From Betaproteobacteria bacterium (GTDB lineage: Bacteria > Pseudomonadota > Gammaproteobacteria > Burkholderiales > SG8-39), in the NCBI GenBank assembly GCA_007280315.1, contig QYQC01000216.1:1-12301 (forward strand): 12,301 nucleotides of DNA, written 5' to 3'. Below the pieces are notes generated by a model. The model worked only from the letters and a program-made list of their open reading frames with translations, searched no databases and was not told where the DNA came from. Each line of letters begins with the position of its first letter. The stretch's first letter is position 1. The position numbers and the translations under genes were made by a program. This document shows positions 1 through 6,240 of this stretch, piece after piece.

Positions 1-1462
1 CCTCTAGGGCTTCGATGCTCAGCTGCTGGCGCGTGCTCAGCGTGTGAACTTCAGCTTCGAGCTCTCGGACCCGACCGTCACACGACGCGATCTCGACTTC
101 GCTTTCAGCAATTCTTTCCAAGATCGCACGTGGTTGCGTATCTCCTTCTGCGATCGCATCGACAAGGCGGTTCCGCTTGGTGATGAGATCCGCGCGCTTT
201 GCTCGCTCTACTATGAGTTCATCGTGAACGGATCGAAGCCTTGTTCCCGCGTCGTTCGACCTCGCGACGAAGGACTCGAAGTCCGCGTGCTTGGCGTACT
301 TGAAGAACGCATCTTCAAAGTCAGCGTACACCCAAGGTATGTGATGACATCCTGCTCCGCGTTTCGCCTTGTGACACACCAAAAACCGGTTTCCGCGATT
401 GTTGCGATTACCCCGCTTGTCGTCACCCTTGTCCACATAGACCATGGTCGAGCCGCAGTATCCACACTTTGCCAAGCCCGTGAAGAGATTGGAGAACGTG
501 CGACCGCGGTTGCCGCCGGATCTACGTCCGCGTTCGCTGATTAGGTCTTGAAGCAGCGCGAATTCTTCATCCGACAGCAAGCGAGGGAAGTATCCCGGCA
601 CTGGCTCGCCGTCTGGGACCCGCTTTCCGCTTTCTACACGGTGCGGCTGAAACTCGCCGATCAACGCGCGGCTCTTTACGATCTTGGTGATGTAGCTTTC
701 GTACCATGACCGATCAGGATTTGCTATATTGATTTTGCCCTTGGCCGCATTTCGCTTCGATTTCTCCAGACCGATCGTGAGGACACCCTGCTGGTTTAAG
801 CGTTTGGCAATTACTCCTTTCCCCATTCCCGACTTCATCATCCCGATGATCTGGCGTACCACCGCAACCTTCTCCGGCACCTCATCGTATGCGTCCCGCT
901 CAGAGTTGAGGGTCAGCCACGCCGGACATTGCTTGGTCAACTTCTTCTGCCCGATCGCTTGTCGCTTTGCTCCCCAGGCAGCCTTTAGTCGCCGGCTCTT
1001 GGTCAGGCTTTCCTCATGCGCGCGCGACATGATCGTGATGGATATGATCAGGTCGGTGAACGCCTTGTTGGCCTTCTCCTCGCTGTACTCCATGTTGTCG
1101 GCCAAGGTAACAACCGTTATGCCGCGCCTCAGAATTCCCAGGAAGATTTCGAGCGCTTCCAAGATCTCAGCGCGCGAGATACGATCGAGAGACTCGACCA
1201 GCAGGTACGAACCGCGTGCGACAATGCCGCGGTCAATCGCGTCAAGAAAGGCTCGAAGCTGTCCTTCGCCCTTGAGGTTGGATCCCTTGTATGCGGATAC
1301 GCCTAGGTCATGAAAGGTGAGCTCTTCGTCAAGCTCCAGACCGTGCTCGCGCGCGTACTTCGCCGAAAGTTCGGTCTGCCGGCGGAGAGAATCGCCCTTG
1401 CGCTGTTCAGGGGTTGAGAACCGAATATATGAGTACGCGCGAGGCGAAGCTAGTTGATCCAT
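1..1462 (-). CDS. Large serine recombinase (site-specific integrase), C-terminal end cut by window
   Basis: This frame is open for 487 codons from ATG at 1462-1460 and runs off the left edge, so the stop is not seen. The N-terminal resolvase domain (about residues 8-150) has the catalytic serine in YIRFSTPEQ (Ser16), the R-Q-T segment at 28-30, and SLDRISR at 91-97, which carries the active-site arginines. A recombinase domain follows (about 175-275, with GMGKGVIAKRLN and SWYESYITKIV). Next is a zinc ribbon with Cys333/Cys336 (KCGYCG) and Cys363/Cys372, then a charged, probably coiled-coil stretch (about 405-487). This order is typical of large serine integrases, which join attP and attB through a 5'-phosphoserine intermediate and need a directionality factor to excise. 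No good Shine-Dalgarno precedes the ATG. Its position beside a truncated comM suggests that it inserted this element there. All key residues visible are intact. Confidence 0.93.
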   Translation of the reverse strand, partial: MDQLASPRAYSYIRFSTPEQRKGDSLRRQTELSAKYAREHGLELDEELTFHDLGVSAYKGSNLKGEGQLRAFLDAIDRGIVARGSYLLVESLDRISRAEILEALEIFLGILRRGITVVTLADNMEYSEEKANKAFTDLIISITIMSRAHEESLTKSRRLKAAWGAKRQAIGQKKLTKQCPAWLTLNSERDAYDEVPEKVAVVRQIIGMMKSGMGKGVIAKRLNQQGVLTIGLEKSKRNAAKGKINIANPDRSWYESYITKIVKSRALIGEFQPHRVESGKRVPDGEPVPGYFPRLLSDEEFALLQDLISERGRRSGGNRGRTFSNLFTGLAKCGYCGSTMVYVDKGDDKRGNRNNRGNRFLVCHKAKRGAGCHHIPWVYADFEDAFFKYAKHADFESFVARSNDAGTRLRSVHDELIVERAKRADLITKRNRLVDAIAEGDTQPRAILERIAESEVEIASCDGRVRELEAEVHTLSTRQQLSIEALE

Positions 1463-1472
1463 GCTAAGGATT

Positions 1473-1480
1473 ATTTTATA
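1473..1480 (-). promoter_or_regulatory. Candidate -10 element of the recombinase promoter (TATAAAAT)
   Basis: TATAAAAT reads on the minus strand 10 bases upstream of the recombinase ATG. No convincing -35 hexamer is seen 16-18 bases further up. Transcription from it would begin only a few bases before the ATG, giving an almost leaderless mRNA, which would agree with the missing ribosome binding site. A second AT-rich candidate (ATATATA at 1497-1503) could instead give a leader of about 30 bases. The call rests on composition and position only. Confidence 0.3.
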
Positions 1481-1582
1481 TTAAGTCGTTGATTACATAT
1501 ATAAAAATGAAAACATACGGGTGCGACCTGCGTGCTCACCGCCGCCGAAAGTGCGCGGTACCTGGTACTATGATACATCCGG

Positions 1583-1597
1583 GTTTAGGGGGACACA
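1583..1597. other. Approximate attachment-site junction between element and comM
   Basis: To the right, the plus-strand frame encodes GGHNILVAGPPGTGKS, which is standard ComM sequence. To the left, the residues of the same frame (MIHPGL and upstream) do not resemble the conserved KRALEIAAA segment that precedes GGHN in ComM proteins. The crossover therefore lies at or just before the GGH codons at 1588-1596. The exact core cannot be fixed without the other end of the element or an uninterrupted comM. Confidence 0.6.
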
Positions 1598-2463
1598 ATA
1601 TCCTCGTGGCAGGACCGCCCGGAACAGGAAAGTCGATGCTCGCGGCGCGCGTCGCCGGAATACTCCCGCCAATGGGCGACGTCGAGGCACTGGAGTCGGC
1701 TGCACTGCAGTCACTGGGCTCGGGCGGGTTTCGGCTGGAGCAGTTCCGCCGCCGGCCGTTTCGCGCCCCGCACCACTCCGTCTCCAGCGTGGCGCTGGTA
1801 GGCGGCGGCAGCGACCCGCGCCCCGGGGAAATTTCACTTGCCCATCACGGCGTGCTGTTTCTGGACGAACTGCCCGAGTTCGAGCGCAGAGTACTCTAGA
1901 TGCTGCGCGGGCCGCTTGAATCCGGGCGCGTGGCGATTTCGCGCGCGGCGCGCCAGGCTGAATTTCCGGCGCGGTTCCAGTTGATTGCGGCGATGAACCC
2001 CTGCCCCTGCGGCTATCTTGGCCATTTCAGCGGGAAATGTCGCTGTACGCCGGATCAGGTGGCGCGCTATCGCGGAAAGATTTCCGGACCGCTCATGGAC
2101 CGGATCGACATCCACCTCGAGGTACCTGCGGTGCCACAGGAAGACCTGCTCAGTCAGGCTGCGGGCGAAGCGACGGATGCCGTGCGCGGGCGCGTTGCGG
2201 CTGCACACCGGGTGCAAATCGAACGCCAAGGTAAGAGCAACAGCAGTCTCGCCACGCGCGAAATCGAGCGCTGGTGCCGACCTGAGACAGCGGCCGAGGG
2301 CTTGCTCAGGCGCGCGATCGTCCGGCTCAACCTGTCGGCGCGCGCTTATCATCGGGTGCTGAAACTGGCGCGTACCATCGCCGATCTTGCCAGGAGTGAA
2401 GCCATTGCCCTCACCCACGTGGCCGAGGCGATTCAGTATCGCAAGCTCGACCGGGCGCACTAG
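1588..2463 (+). pseudogene. comM: ComM/YifB Mg-chelatase-like AAA+ helicase, 5'-truncated and with internal amber codon
   Basis: ComM is a hexameric AAA+ helicase that drives branch migration of incoming DNA during natural transformation. What remains starts at GGHN just before Walker A (GPPGTGKS, 1612-1635). It continues through FRAPHHSVS, the Walker B segment LFLDELPEF (about 1858-1884), the MNPCPCGY..GKCRCTP motif, SGPLMDRIDIH, and the C-terminal Mg_chelatase_C region ending YRKLDRAH. The missing N-terminal third, roughly 200 of about 500 residues, holds the S5/Lon-like domain. The frame is interrupted at 1897-1899 by TAG where the family has Glu (ERRVLE.LREPLESGR), and an ATG follows directly at 1900. 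In-frame ATGs at 1489 and 1570 lie in element DNA, without a clear ribosome binding site, so a hybrid could start there. Both lesions argue against a working ComM. Confidence 0.9.
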
Positions 2464-2465
2464 AC

Positions 2466-3287
2466 ATGTCGACCTACGCTATCGGCGACCTTCAGGGATG
2501 TTCCGGGGCGCTGCTGCAGTTGCTCGACGTTATCGGCTTTAACCGGAGGCGCGACCGTATATGGTTTGTCGGCGATCTGGTGAATCGCGGCCCGGACTCG
2601 CTCGCGACCCTGCGCCTGGTTAAGGATCTGGGTGACAACGCGGTGACGGTGCTGGGTAACCACGATTTTCACCTGCTCGCCGTGGCCGCCGGGCAGGCGA
2701 AAAAACACCGCAGCGACACGCTGGACGATGTACTCGCGGCGCCGGACCGGGATGAGCTTTTGCATTGGCTGCGGCAGCGACCGATGTTCCATGTCGAAGG
2801 CACATGGGCCATGGTGCACGCGGGCCTGCTGCCGCAGTGGAGCATCGCCCAAGCGCAGGCGCTGGGACATGAAGTCGAGAACGCGCTGCGCGGCGATGAC
2901 TGGCGGGTGTTTCTGGCACGACTCTATGGCGACAAGCCCGATTCGTGGAGCGAGGAACTACGCGGGCCGGACCGCCTGCGCGTCATCGTCAACGCAATGG
3001 CACGAATGCGCTTCTGCTCGGCAGCGGGAACGATAGAACTCCACACCAAAGGCGAGACAGCCGATGCACCACCCGGATTCTTCCCCTGGTTCAATGCGCC
3101 GGGACGCGCCAGCCGCGGCCATACGCTGATCTTCGGTCACTGGTCCACGCTCGGGCTGAGGCTGAGGCCGGATCTGCTTGCCCTGGATACCGGCTGCGTT
3201 TGGGGCGGAAGCTTGAGCGCGGTGCGCCTCGAGGACCGCAGACTGTTTCAGGTGCCGTGCAAACAATACCAGCGGCCGGGACGGTAG
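2466..3287 (+). CDS. apaH: Bis(5'-nucleosyl)-tetraphosphatase, symmetrical (diadenosine tetraphosphatase)
   Basis: ApaH hydrolyses Ap4A to two ADP in the cytoplasm, controls the Ap4N alarmone level and can remove Np4 caps from RNA. The 273 residues match the usual length (E. coli ApaH is about 280). The metallophosphoesterase signatures are all present: GDLQGC at residues 7-12, GDLVNRGPDS at 36-45, LGNHDFHLLA at 63-72, MVHAGLLPQW at 116-125, and a late FGHWSTLGL at 223-231. The Q of GDLQG and the N of GDLVNRG are the forms usual in ApaH. The ATG lies 2 bases after the comM stop, and no Shine-Dalgarno is visible, so translation is probably coupled to comM. That coupling is now affected by the comM lesions. 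An HIT-family gene follows on the same strand. Confidence 0.95.
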   Translation: MSTYAIGDLQGCSGALLQLLDVIGFNRRRDRIWFVGDLVNRGPDSLATLRLVKDLGDNAVTVLGNHDFHLLAVAAGQAKKHRSDTLDDVLAAPDRDELLHWLRQRPMFHVEGTWAMVHAGLLPQWSIAQAQALGHEVENALRGDDWRVFLARLYGDKPDSWSEELRGPDRLRVIVNAMARMRFCSAAGTIELHTKGETADAPPGFFPWFNAPGRASRGHTLIFGHWSTLGLRLRPDLLALDTGCVWGGSLSAVRLEDRRLFQVPCKQYQRPGR

Positions 3288-3303
3288 TTCAGCTGCACGA
3301 CCA

Positions 3304-3366
3304 CCGGTGTGCACCGGCTGACAGCGTGTTTCCAATGAGTATTTGATTTGATGAACGGAGAAACTG
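3304..3366 (+). promoter_or_regulatory. apaH-HIT intergenic control region: small hairpin, weak promoter, ribosome binding site
   Basis: A short hairpin can form at 3304-3317 (CCGGT, loop GTGC, ACCGG). It has no T-run after it, so it is not a convincing terminator. A possible promoter has CTGACA at 3318-3323 and TATTTG at 3340-3345 with a 16-base spacer. The -35 is a good match and the -10 poor. A clear Shine-Dalgarno, GGAG at 3357-3360, sits 6 bases before the ATG of the HIT gene and supports that start. Confidence 0.3.
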
Positions 3367-3780
3367 ATGAGCGACTGCGTGTTCTGCAAAATCGTAATCG
3401 GACAGATTCCCTCGACCAAGGTCCATGAAGACGATACGACCCTCGCCTTCATGGACATCGGCGAAGTCAACCCGGGTCACGTGCTGGTGACGGTGAAGCC
3501 GCATGTGGAAAATATTTACGGCTTGGACGACGCGCTCGCCGCCGCCGTATTCCAAACTGCGGCGCGCGTGGCGCGGGCGGTGAAAAAAGCCTACGCGCCC
3601 GAGGGAGTAACGCTATATCAGGCCAATGGCCCGGCCGCGGGTCAGACCGTGTATCACTTCCATCTGCACCTCGTGCCTAGATACTCGCAGGACGGCATGC
3701 GCCTCACCTGGCCAACGAAGAATCCACCACGCGAACAACTCGAAGCGAATGCGGCCAAACTGCGTGCGGCGCTGGAATGA
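3367..3780 (+). CDS. HIT-family (histidine triad) hydrolase
   Basis: This 137-residue cytoplasmic protein has the histidine triad HFHLHLVPR, with His97, His99 and His101. His99 is the likely nucleophile of the H-x-H-x-H motif. The N-terminus has CVFCKIV (Cys4, Cys7), the beginning of the zinc-binding set seen in many Hint/HIT proteins, followed by the conserved AFMDIGEVNPGHVLV segment. Family members cleave AMP from phosphoramidates or adenylates (Hint branch) or hydrolyse dinucleoside polyphosphates. The sequence alone does not decide the substrate, though CxxC plus length favours a general Hint-like hydrolase. It follows apaH by 79 bases with its own good ribosome binding site, so it may be co-transcribed or have its own promoter. 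It is convergent with the lipoprotein gene. Confidence 0.92.
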   Translation: MSDCVFCKIVIGQIPSTKVHEDDTTLAFMDIGEVNPGHVLVTVKPHVENIYGLDDALAAAVFQTAARVARAVKKAYAPEGVTLYQANGPAAGQTVYHFHLHLVPRYSQDGMRLTWPTKNPPREQLEANAAKLRAALE

Positions 3781-3868
3781 GCGCAGCCGCCTATCCGCCA
3801 TCGGCGCGCTTGAGGTGCATCGGCAAGCAACGTCTTTCCTGCCGCGATTCTCAAACGTCCGCCAACTG

Positions 3869-4330
3869 CTAGTGCGTAACCCGGGTTACCCCGCTACCCG
3901 AGAGCAAGCGCACGCGCTCGCCGGGTCTGAAGTTTTCGTCGGCATCCTGAGTAACCGCGCGTAGTTCGCCGTTGTCGAGCTTTACTGTAATCTCCAGCCC
4001 CTGCTTCTTGGTCGTGCCCTGCTCGATGGCATTGCCCGCCAGGCCGCCGGCGACCGCACCAAGGATGCTCCCGATGGTGCTGCCCTTGCCGCCGCCGACA
4101 TTGCTGCCGGCCACACCGCCGACCACGCCGCCGGCGACCGCGCCGACGCCACTCTTGGAACCCTCTATGGTGACCTGACGCACACTCTCCACCACACCCA
4201 TGCGCACCGTCTGTTCCTGCCGTGCCTGACCGCCGGAATAGACGCTGCCTGAACTGGTGCTGGCACAGCCAGCGATCAAGGTGGAAGCGGCGATTGCGCC
4301 AGCGATTGCCATTGTGGTGAATATTTTCAT
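3869..4330 (-). CDS. Glycine-zipper outer-membrane lipoprotein (SlyB / 17 kDa surface antigen-like)
   Basis: The 153-residue product begins with a lipoprotein signal peptide (MKIFTTMAIAGAIAASTLIAGC). The lipobox is LIAGC, so Cys22 would be lipidated after cleavage. A glycine-zipper double segment follows (about residues 61-104, repeated GxxxG such as GAVAGGVVGGVAG and GAVAGGLAGNAIEQG), which is the 2TM glycine-zipper domain of SlyB and the rickettsial 17 kDa antigen. The C-terminus is a small beta-rich domain (ITVKLDNGELRAV, FRPGERVRLL). Relatives sit in the outer membrane and are tied to envelope integrity. The exact role here is unknown. GAGGAA at 4341-4336 is a strong ribosome binding site for this ATG. 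The gene is separated by 182 bases from the upstream DUF3426 gene, so it is likely a separate transcript. Confidence 0.9.
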   Translation of the reverse strand: MKIFTTMAIAGAIAASTLIAGCASTSSGSVYSGGQARQEQTVRMGVVESVRQVTIEGSKSGVGAVAGGVVGGVAGSNVGGGKGSTIGSILGAVAGGLAGNAIEQGTTKKQGLEITVKLDNGELRAVTQDADENFRPGERVRLLSGSGVTRVTH

Positions 4331-4512
4331 GGTAATTCCTCTTGTCGTGATTGCACTTCGAGATGTTGCATCTGGAGGCGCCCGGCTGGCGCCCTCACAT
4401 CGACGGGATCGACGCGATCGAATGCCTCAACGCGCGAAATCTTCGGACGTTGACCACCGGTGCCTGCGTCCCGGGCTTTAGTCTGACATCAAATCAATGG
4501 TCCGGCGGTGCC
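4331..4512 (-). promoter_or_regulatory. Leader region of the lipoprotein gene, with a GC-rich inverted repeat
   Basis: This is the longest gene-free stretch in the window. GGCGCC occurs at 4377-4382 and again at 4388-4393, able to form a 6-bp stem with a 5-base loop about 47 bases before the lipoprotein start. Near 4398-4412 there is also GATCG-ACG-CGATC. Neither is followed by a T-run, so no terminator is proved. I could not identify a convincing -35/-10 pair. The region must hold the end of the upstream transcript and the start of the lipoprotein transcript if they are separate. Confidence 0.3.
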
Positions 4513-5349
4513 TCAGGAATAAAAAAGATAAAGGCGGTAGCCGGTGGCCTTGACCTGCGAGCCCTCGATGAACAACTTGATCGCGATTTCGGAGTTGGCG
4601 GCAAATCCGGCTTGGATGTTGGCGGCTTTGCCGACGTAATCCCGCGGCACGAGCACACGCCGCACCACGGGCAGGTCCTGCGCGTCGGTCAGGGTCAGTT
4701 CGAGCAGCGGAAGCTGCTGACCAAATACGGCTCGGTTTTTGATCGTCGCCGACAACACCATAATGTTGGAATTGGTCGTGTCCGCCTGCAGATCGGACGC
4801 TTCTATGCTCATCAGTTCGATGCGCCGCGGCAGCGGCAGATCACAATCCAGGCTGGCGCACAGCGCGATCGCGTAGGGCTTGGCTTCTGGAAACAACACG
4901 ATCAGTGCGCTGCGGTAGTAGTAGCCCGCCTGCGCCAACAATGCCAATAACATCAGCGTCGAACCGAACACCCAAGGCCAGCGCCGCGCGCGCTTCGCCG
5001 AGCTGGTCGATGCGGTCGGTCCGAACTCGAACGCGTTTGCGACGGATGCCGCCTCGGGTTCGACATGTTTGGGATGCGTTAGTACGGACGCGTGTAAATC
5101 CGGCTCTGATTTTTCGCGATCGGCGGGCGTTGATTCCGGCGCGGGCTGTGCCGCATCGGCAACGAAACGCTCATCCGCCTTCGCTGGTGACGGAAACGGC
5201 TCGGGCGCCGGCGTAGTGGACTCGATCAGATATTCGAGTGCGTCAAATATACGATTGCACTTGCCGCAGCGTACCTGTCCCGCGCGCGCGGCGAGCTGCT
5301 CCGCGTGCACGCGAAAATGGGTGTGGCAGGACGGGCACTGCGTAATCAT
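4513..5349 (-). CDS. Zinc-ribbon, DUF3426 membrane protein of unknown function
   Basis: The 278-residue protein starts with an MJ0042-type zinc ribbon: CPSC (Cys5, Cys8) and CGKC (Cys28, Cys31), within MITQCPSCHTHFRV and VRCGKCNRIFDA. A low-complexity linker rich in Pro, Ala, Glu and Ser follows (about 42-120). Next is one transmembrane helix after a basic KRARRWPW stretch (about 124-147), then a C-terminal DUF3426 domain (about 160-278). The layout predicts a cytoplasmic zinc ribbon and a periplasmic C-terminal domain, by the positive-inside rule. The function is not known. The start codon overlaps the prmA stop (ATGA, 5349-5346), so translation is coupled with prmA. This gene commonly lies after prmA in betaproteobacteria. 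Confidence 0.9.
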   Translation of the reverse strand: MITQCPSCHTHFRVHAEQLAARAGQVRCGKCNRIFDALEYLIESTTPAPEPFPSPAKADERFVADAAQPAPESTPADREKSEPDLHASVLTHPKHVEPEAASVANAFEFGPTASTSSAKRARRWPWVFGSTLMLLALLAQAGYYYRSALIVLFPEAKPYAIALCASLDCDLPLPRRIELMSIEASDLQADTTNSNIMVLSATIKNRAVFGQQLPLLELTLTDAQDLPVVRRVLVPRDYVGKAANIQAGFAANSEIAIKLFIEGSQVKATGYRLYLFYS

Positions 5350-6227
5350 GTCCGCGGACCCTCAAGCAGCACCCAGCCACCCTCGCAATCGCCCACGCGC
5401 AGCGCAAACCAGGGCGCGTAGGCTGCTATCACTTCGTCTGCCTGCGTCTGGAGTATGCCCGACAGCGCAATGCGCCGTTCCCTGCGCAGGCACCCGGCGA
5501 GCAGGGGCGCAAGCAGGATCAGCGGATTGGCCAGGATATTTGCAACCACGAGATCTGCCCGGAATTCAGGAGTCGTCTCCGTGTTGATAAATTGGGCGTC
5601 GACGCGGTTGCGCCGGGCGTTCGCCTGCGCCGCCGGAAGCGCCACAGGGTCCACATCCACACCAAGCGCAGAACTCGCCCCGAGCCGCAACGCGGCAATG
5701 GCTAATATACCCGAACCGCTGCCGTAGTCGAGAACACGTTCGCCACCGCGTACGGTTCGCTCCAGCCATTGCAGACACAGGCGCGTAGTCGGATGGCTGC
5801 CGGTGCCGAAGGCGAGGCCCGGATCGAGCACCAGATTGATCGCGCCCGGGTCTGGTGTTTCTGCCCAGGACGGCACTACCCACAGTTTGGCCGAGATGCG
5901 AATCGGTTCGAACTGCAGCTGGCTGCGTCGCACCCAGTCCTCGTCCGCCACCGGCTCGATGCAATATTCCAGCGATCGTGCCAGACCAAGTCGCGCGCTG
6001 GCGGCGGCGACGAGCTGCGCCGGGTCGACAGCTTTCTCGCACAGCGCATTGATCAGGCTTTGCGGCCAGGCAGGTGCGACCGGCATCCCCGGCTCGCCGT
6101 AAAGCGGCGCCTCGGCGGCGGTGCCTGCGTCGGCATCTTCGACGCTGACCGAGAGCGCACCCGCGCCAAGCAGCGCATCGCTCAATTCGTCCGCAAGGCG
6201 CGCATCCGTACGCAATATGAGCGACAC
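5346..6227 (-). CDS. prmA: Ribosomal protein L11 methyltransferase
   Basis: PrmA uses S-adenosylmethionine to trimethylate lysines and the N-terminus of ribosomal protein L11. The N-terminal L11-binding domain (LSDALLGAGALSVSVEDAD, LYGEPG, EDWVRRSQLQFEPI) leads into the methyltransferase fold. That fold has the substrate-loop segment FGTGSHPTTRLCLQWLE (about 140-156), SAM motif VLDYGSGSGILAIAA (165-179), GVDVDP (189-194) and VVANILANPLILLAP (227-241). Taking GTG at 6227 as start gives 293 residues. However, the frame reads CTG GCC TGG just upstream (6236-6228), which would give (M)AWVSLILRTDA, the usual PrmA N-terminus. The only good Shine-Dalgarno (GAAAGGG, 6250-6244) is 7 bases before that CTG and 16 before the GTG. 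The real start may therefore be CTG at 6236. It lies just after accC and overlaps the DUF3426 gene. Confidence 0.95.
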   Translation of the reverse strand: MSLILRTDARLADELSDALLGAGALSVSVEDADAGTAAEAPLYGEPGMPVAPAWPQSLINALCEKAVDPAQLVAAASARLGLARSLEYCIEPVADEDWVRRSQLQFEPIRISAKLWVVPSWAETPDPGAINLVLDPGLAFGTGSHPTTRLCLQWLERTVRGGERVLDYGSGSGILAIAALRLGASSALGVDVDPVALPAAQANARRNRVDAQFINTETTPEFRADLVVANILANPLILLAPLLAGCLRRERRIALSGILQTQADEVIAAYAPWFALRVGDCEGGWVLLEGPRT

Positions 6228-6240
6228 CCAGGCCAGAGGA

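Larger units (their letters stand above)
1..1588. mobile_element. End of an integrated element (serine-recombinase island or prophage) inserted in comM
   Basis: A large serine recombinase lies at the extreme edge of foreign DNA and is transcribed away from a comM gene that has lost its 5' part. The comM homology begins abruptly at about 1588, so the chromosome junction is near there. The DNA between the recombinase start and the junction is very AT-rich at first: 14 of the 60 bases in 1461-1520 are G or C by hand count, against strongly GC-rich neighbours. Integrases of such elements usually lie next to one attachment site, which fits. The left end, the cargo and the 5' part of comM are outside the window, so the element's size and type (prophage, island or ICE) cannot be told. 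Confidence 0.75.

Noticed and set aside
44..1313. Long plus-strand open frames at 44-544 and 729-1313 over the recombinase
   Set aside because: They lie opposite the recombinase frame, which has all the family motifs and is open over the full stretch. The plus-strand products show no recognisable domain.
1834..2460. Minus-strand open frame of 208 codons over comM
   Set aside because: It lies opposite the conserved ComM coding sequence and has no recognisable protein motif.
3876..3889. Palindrome GTAACCCGGGTTAC as a terminator between the convergent HIT and lipoprotein genes
   Set aside because: It is inside the last codons of the lipoprotein gene and is not followed by a T-run on either strand. 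The stem is only 5 bp if a loop is allowed.
4351..4950. Plus-strand open frame of 199 codons
   Set aside because: Most of it lies opposite the DUF3426 gene, whose zinc-ribbon and membrane segments are clear. The frame has no recognisable motif.
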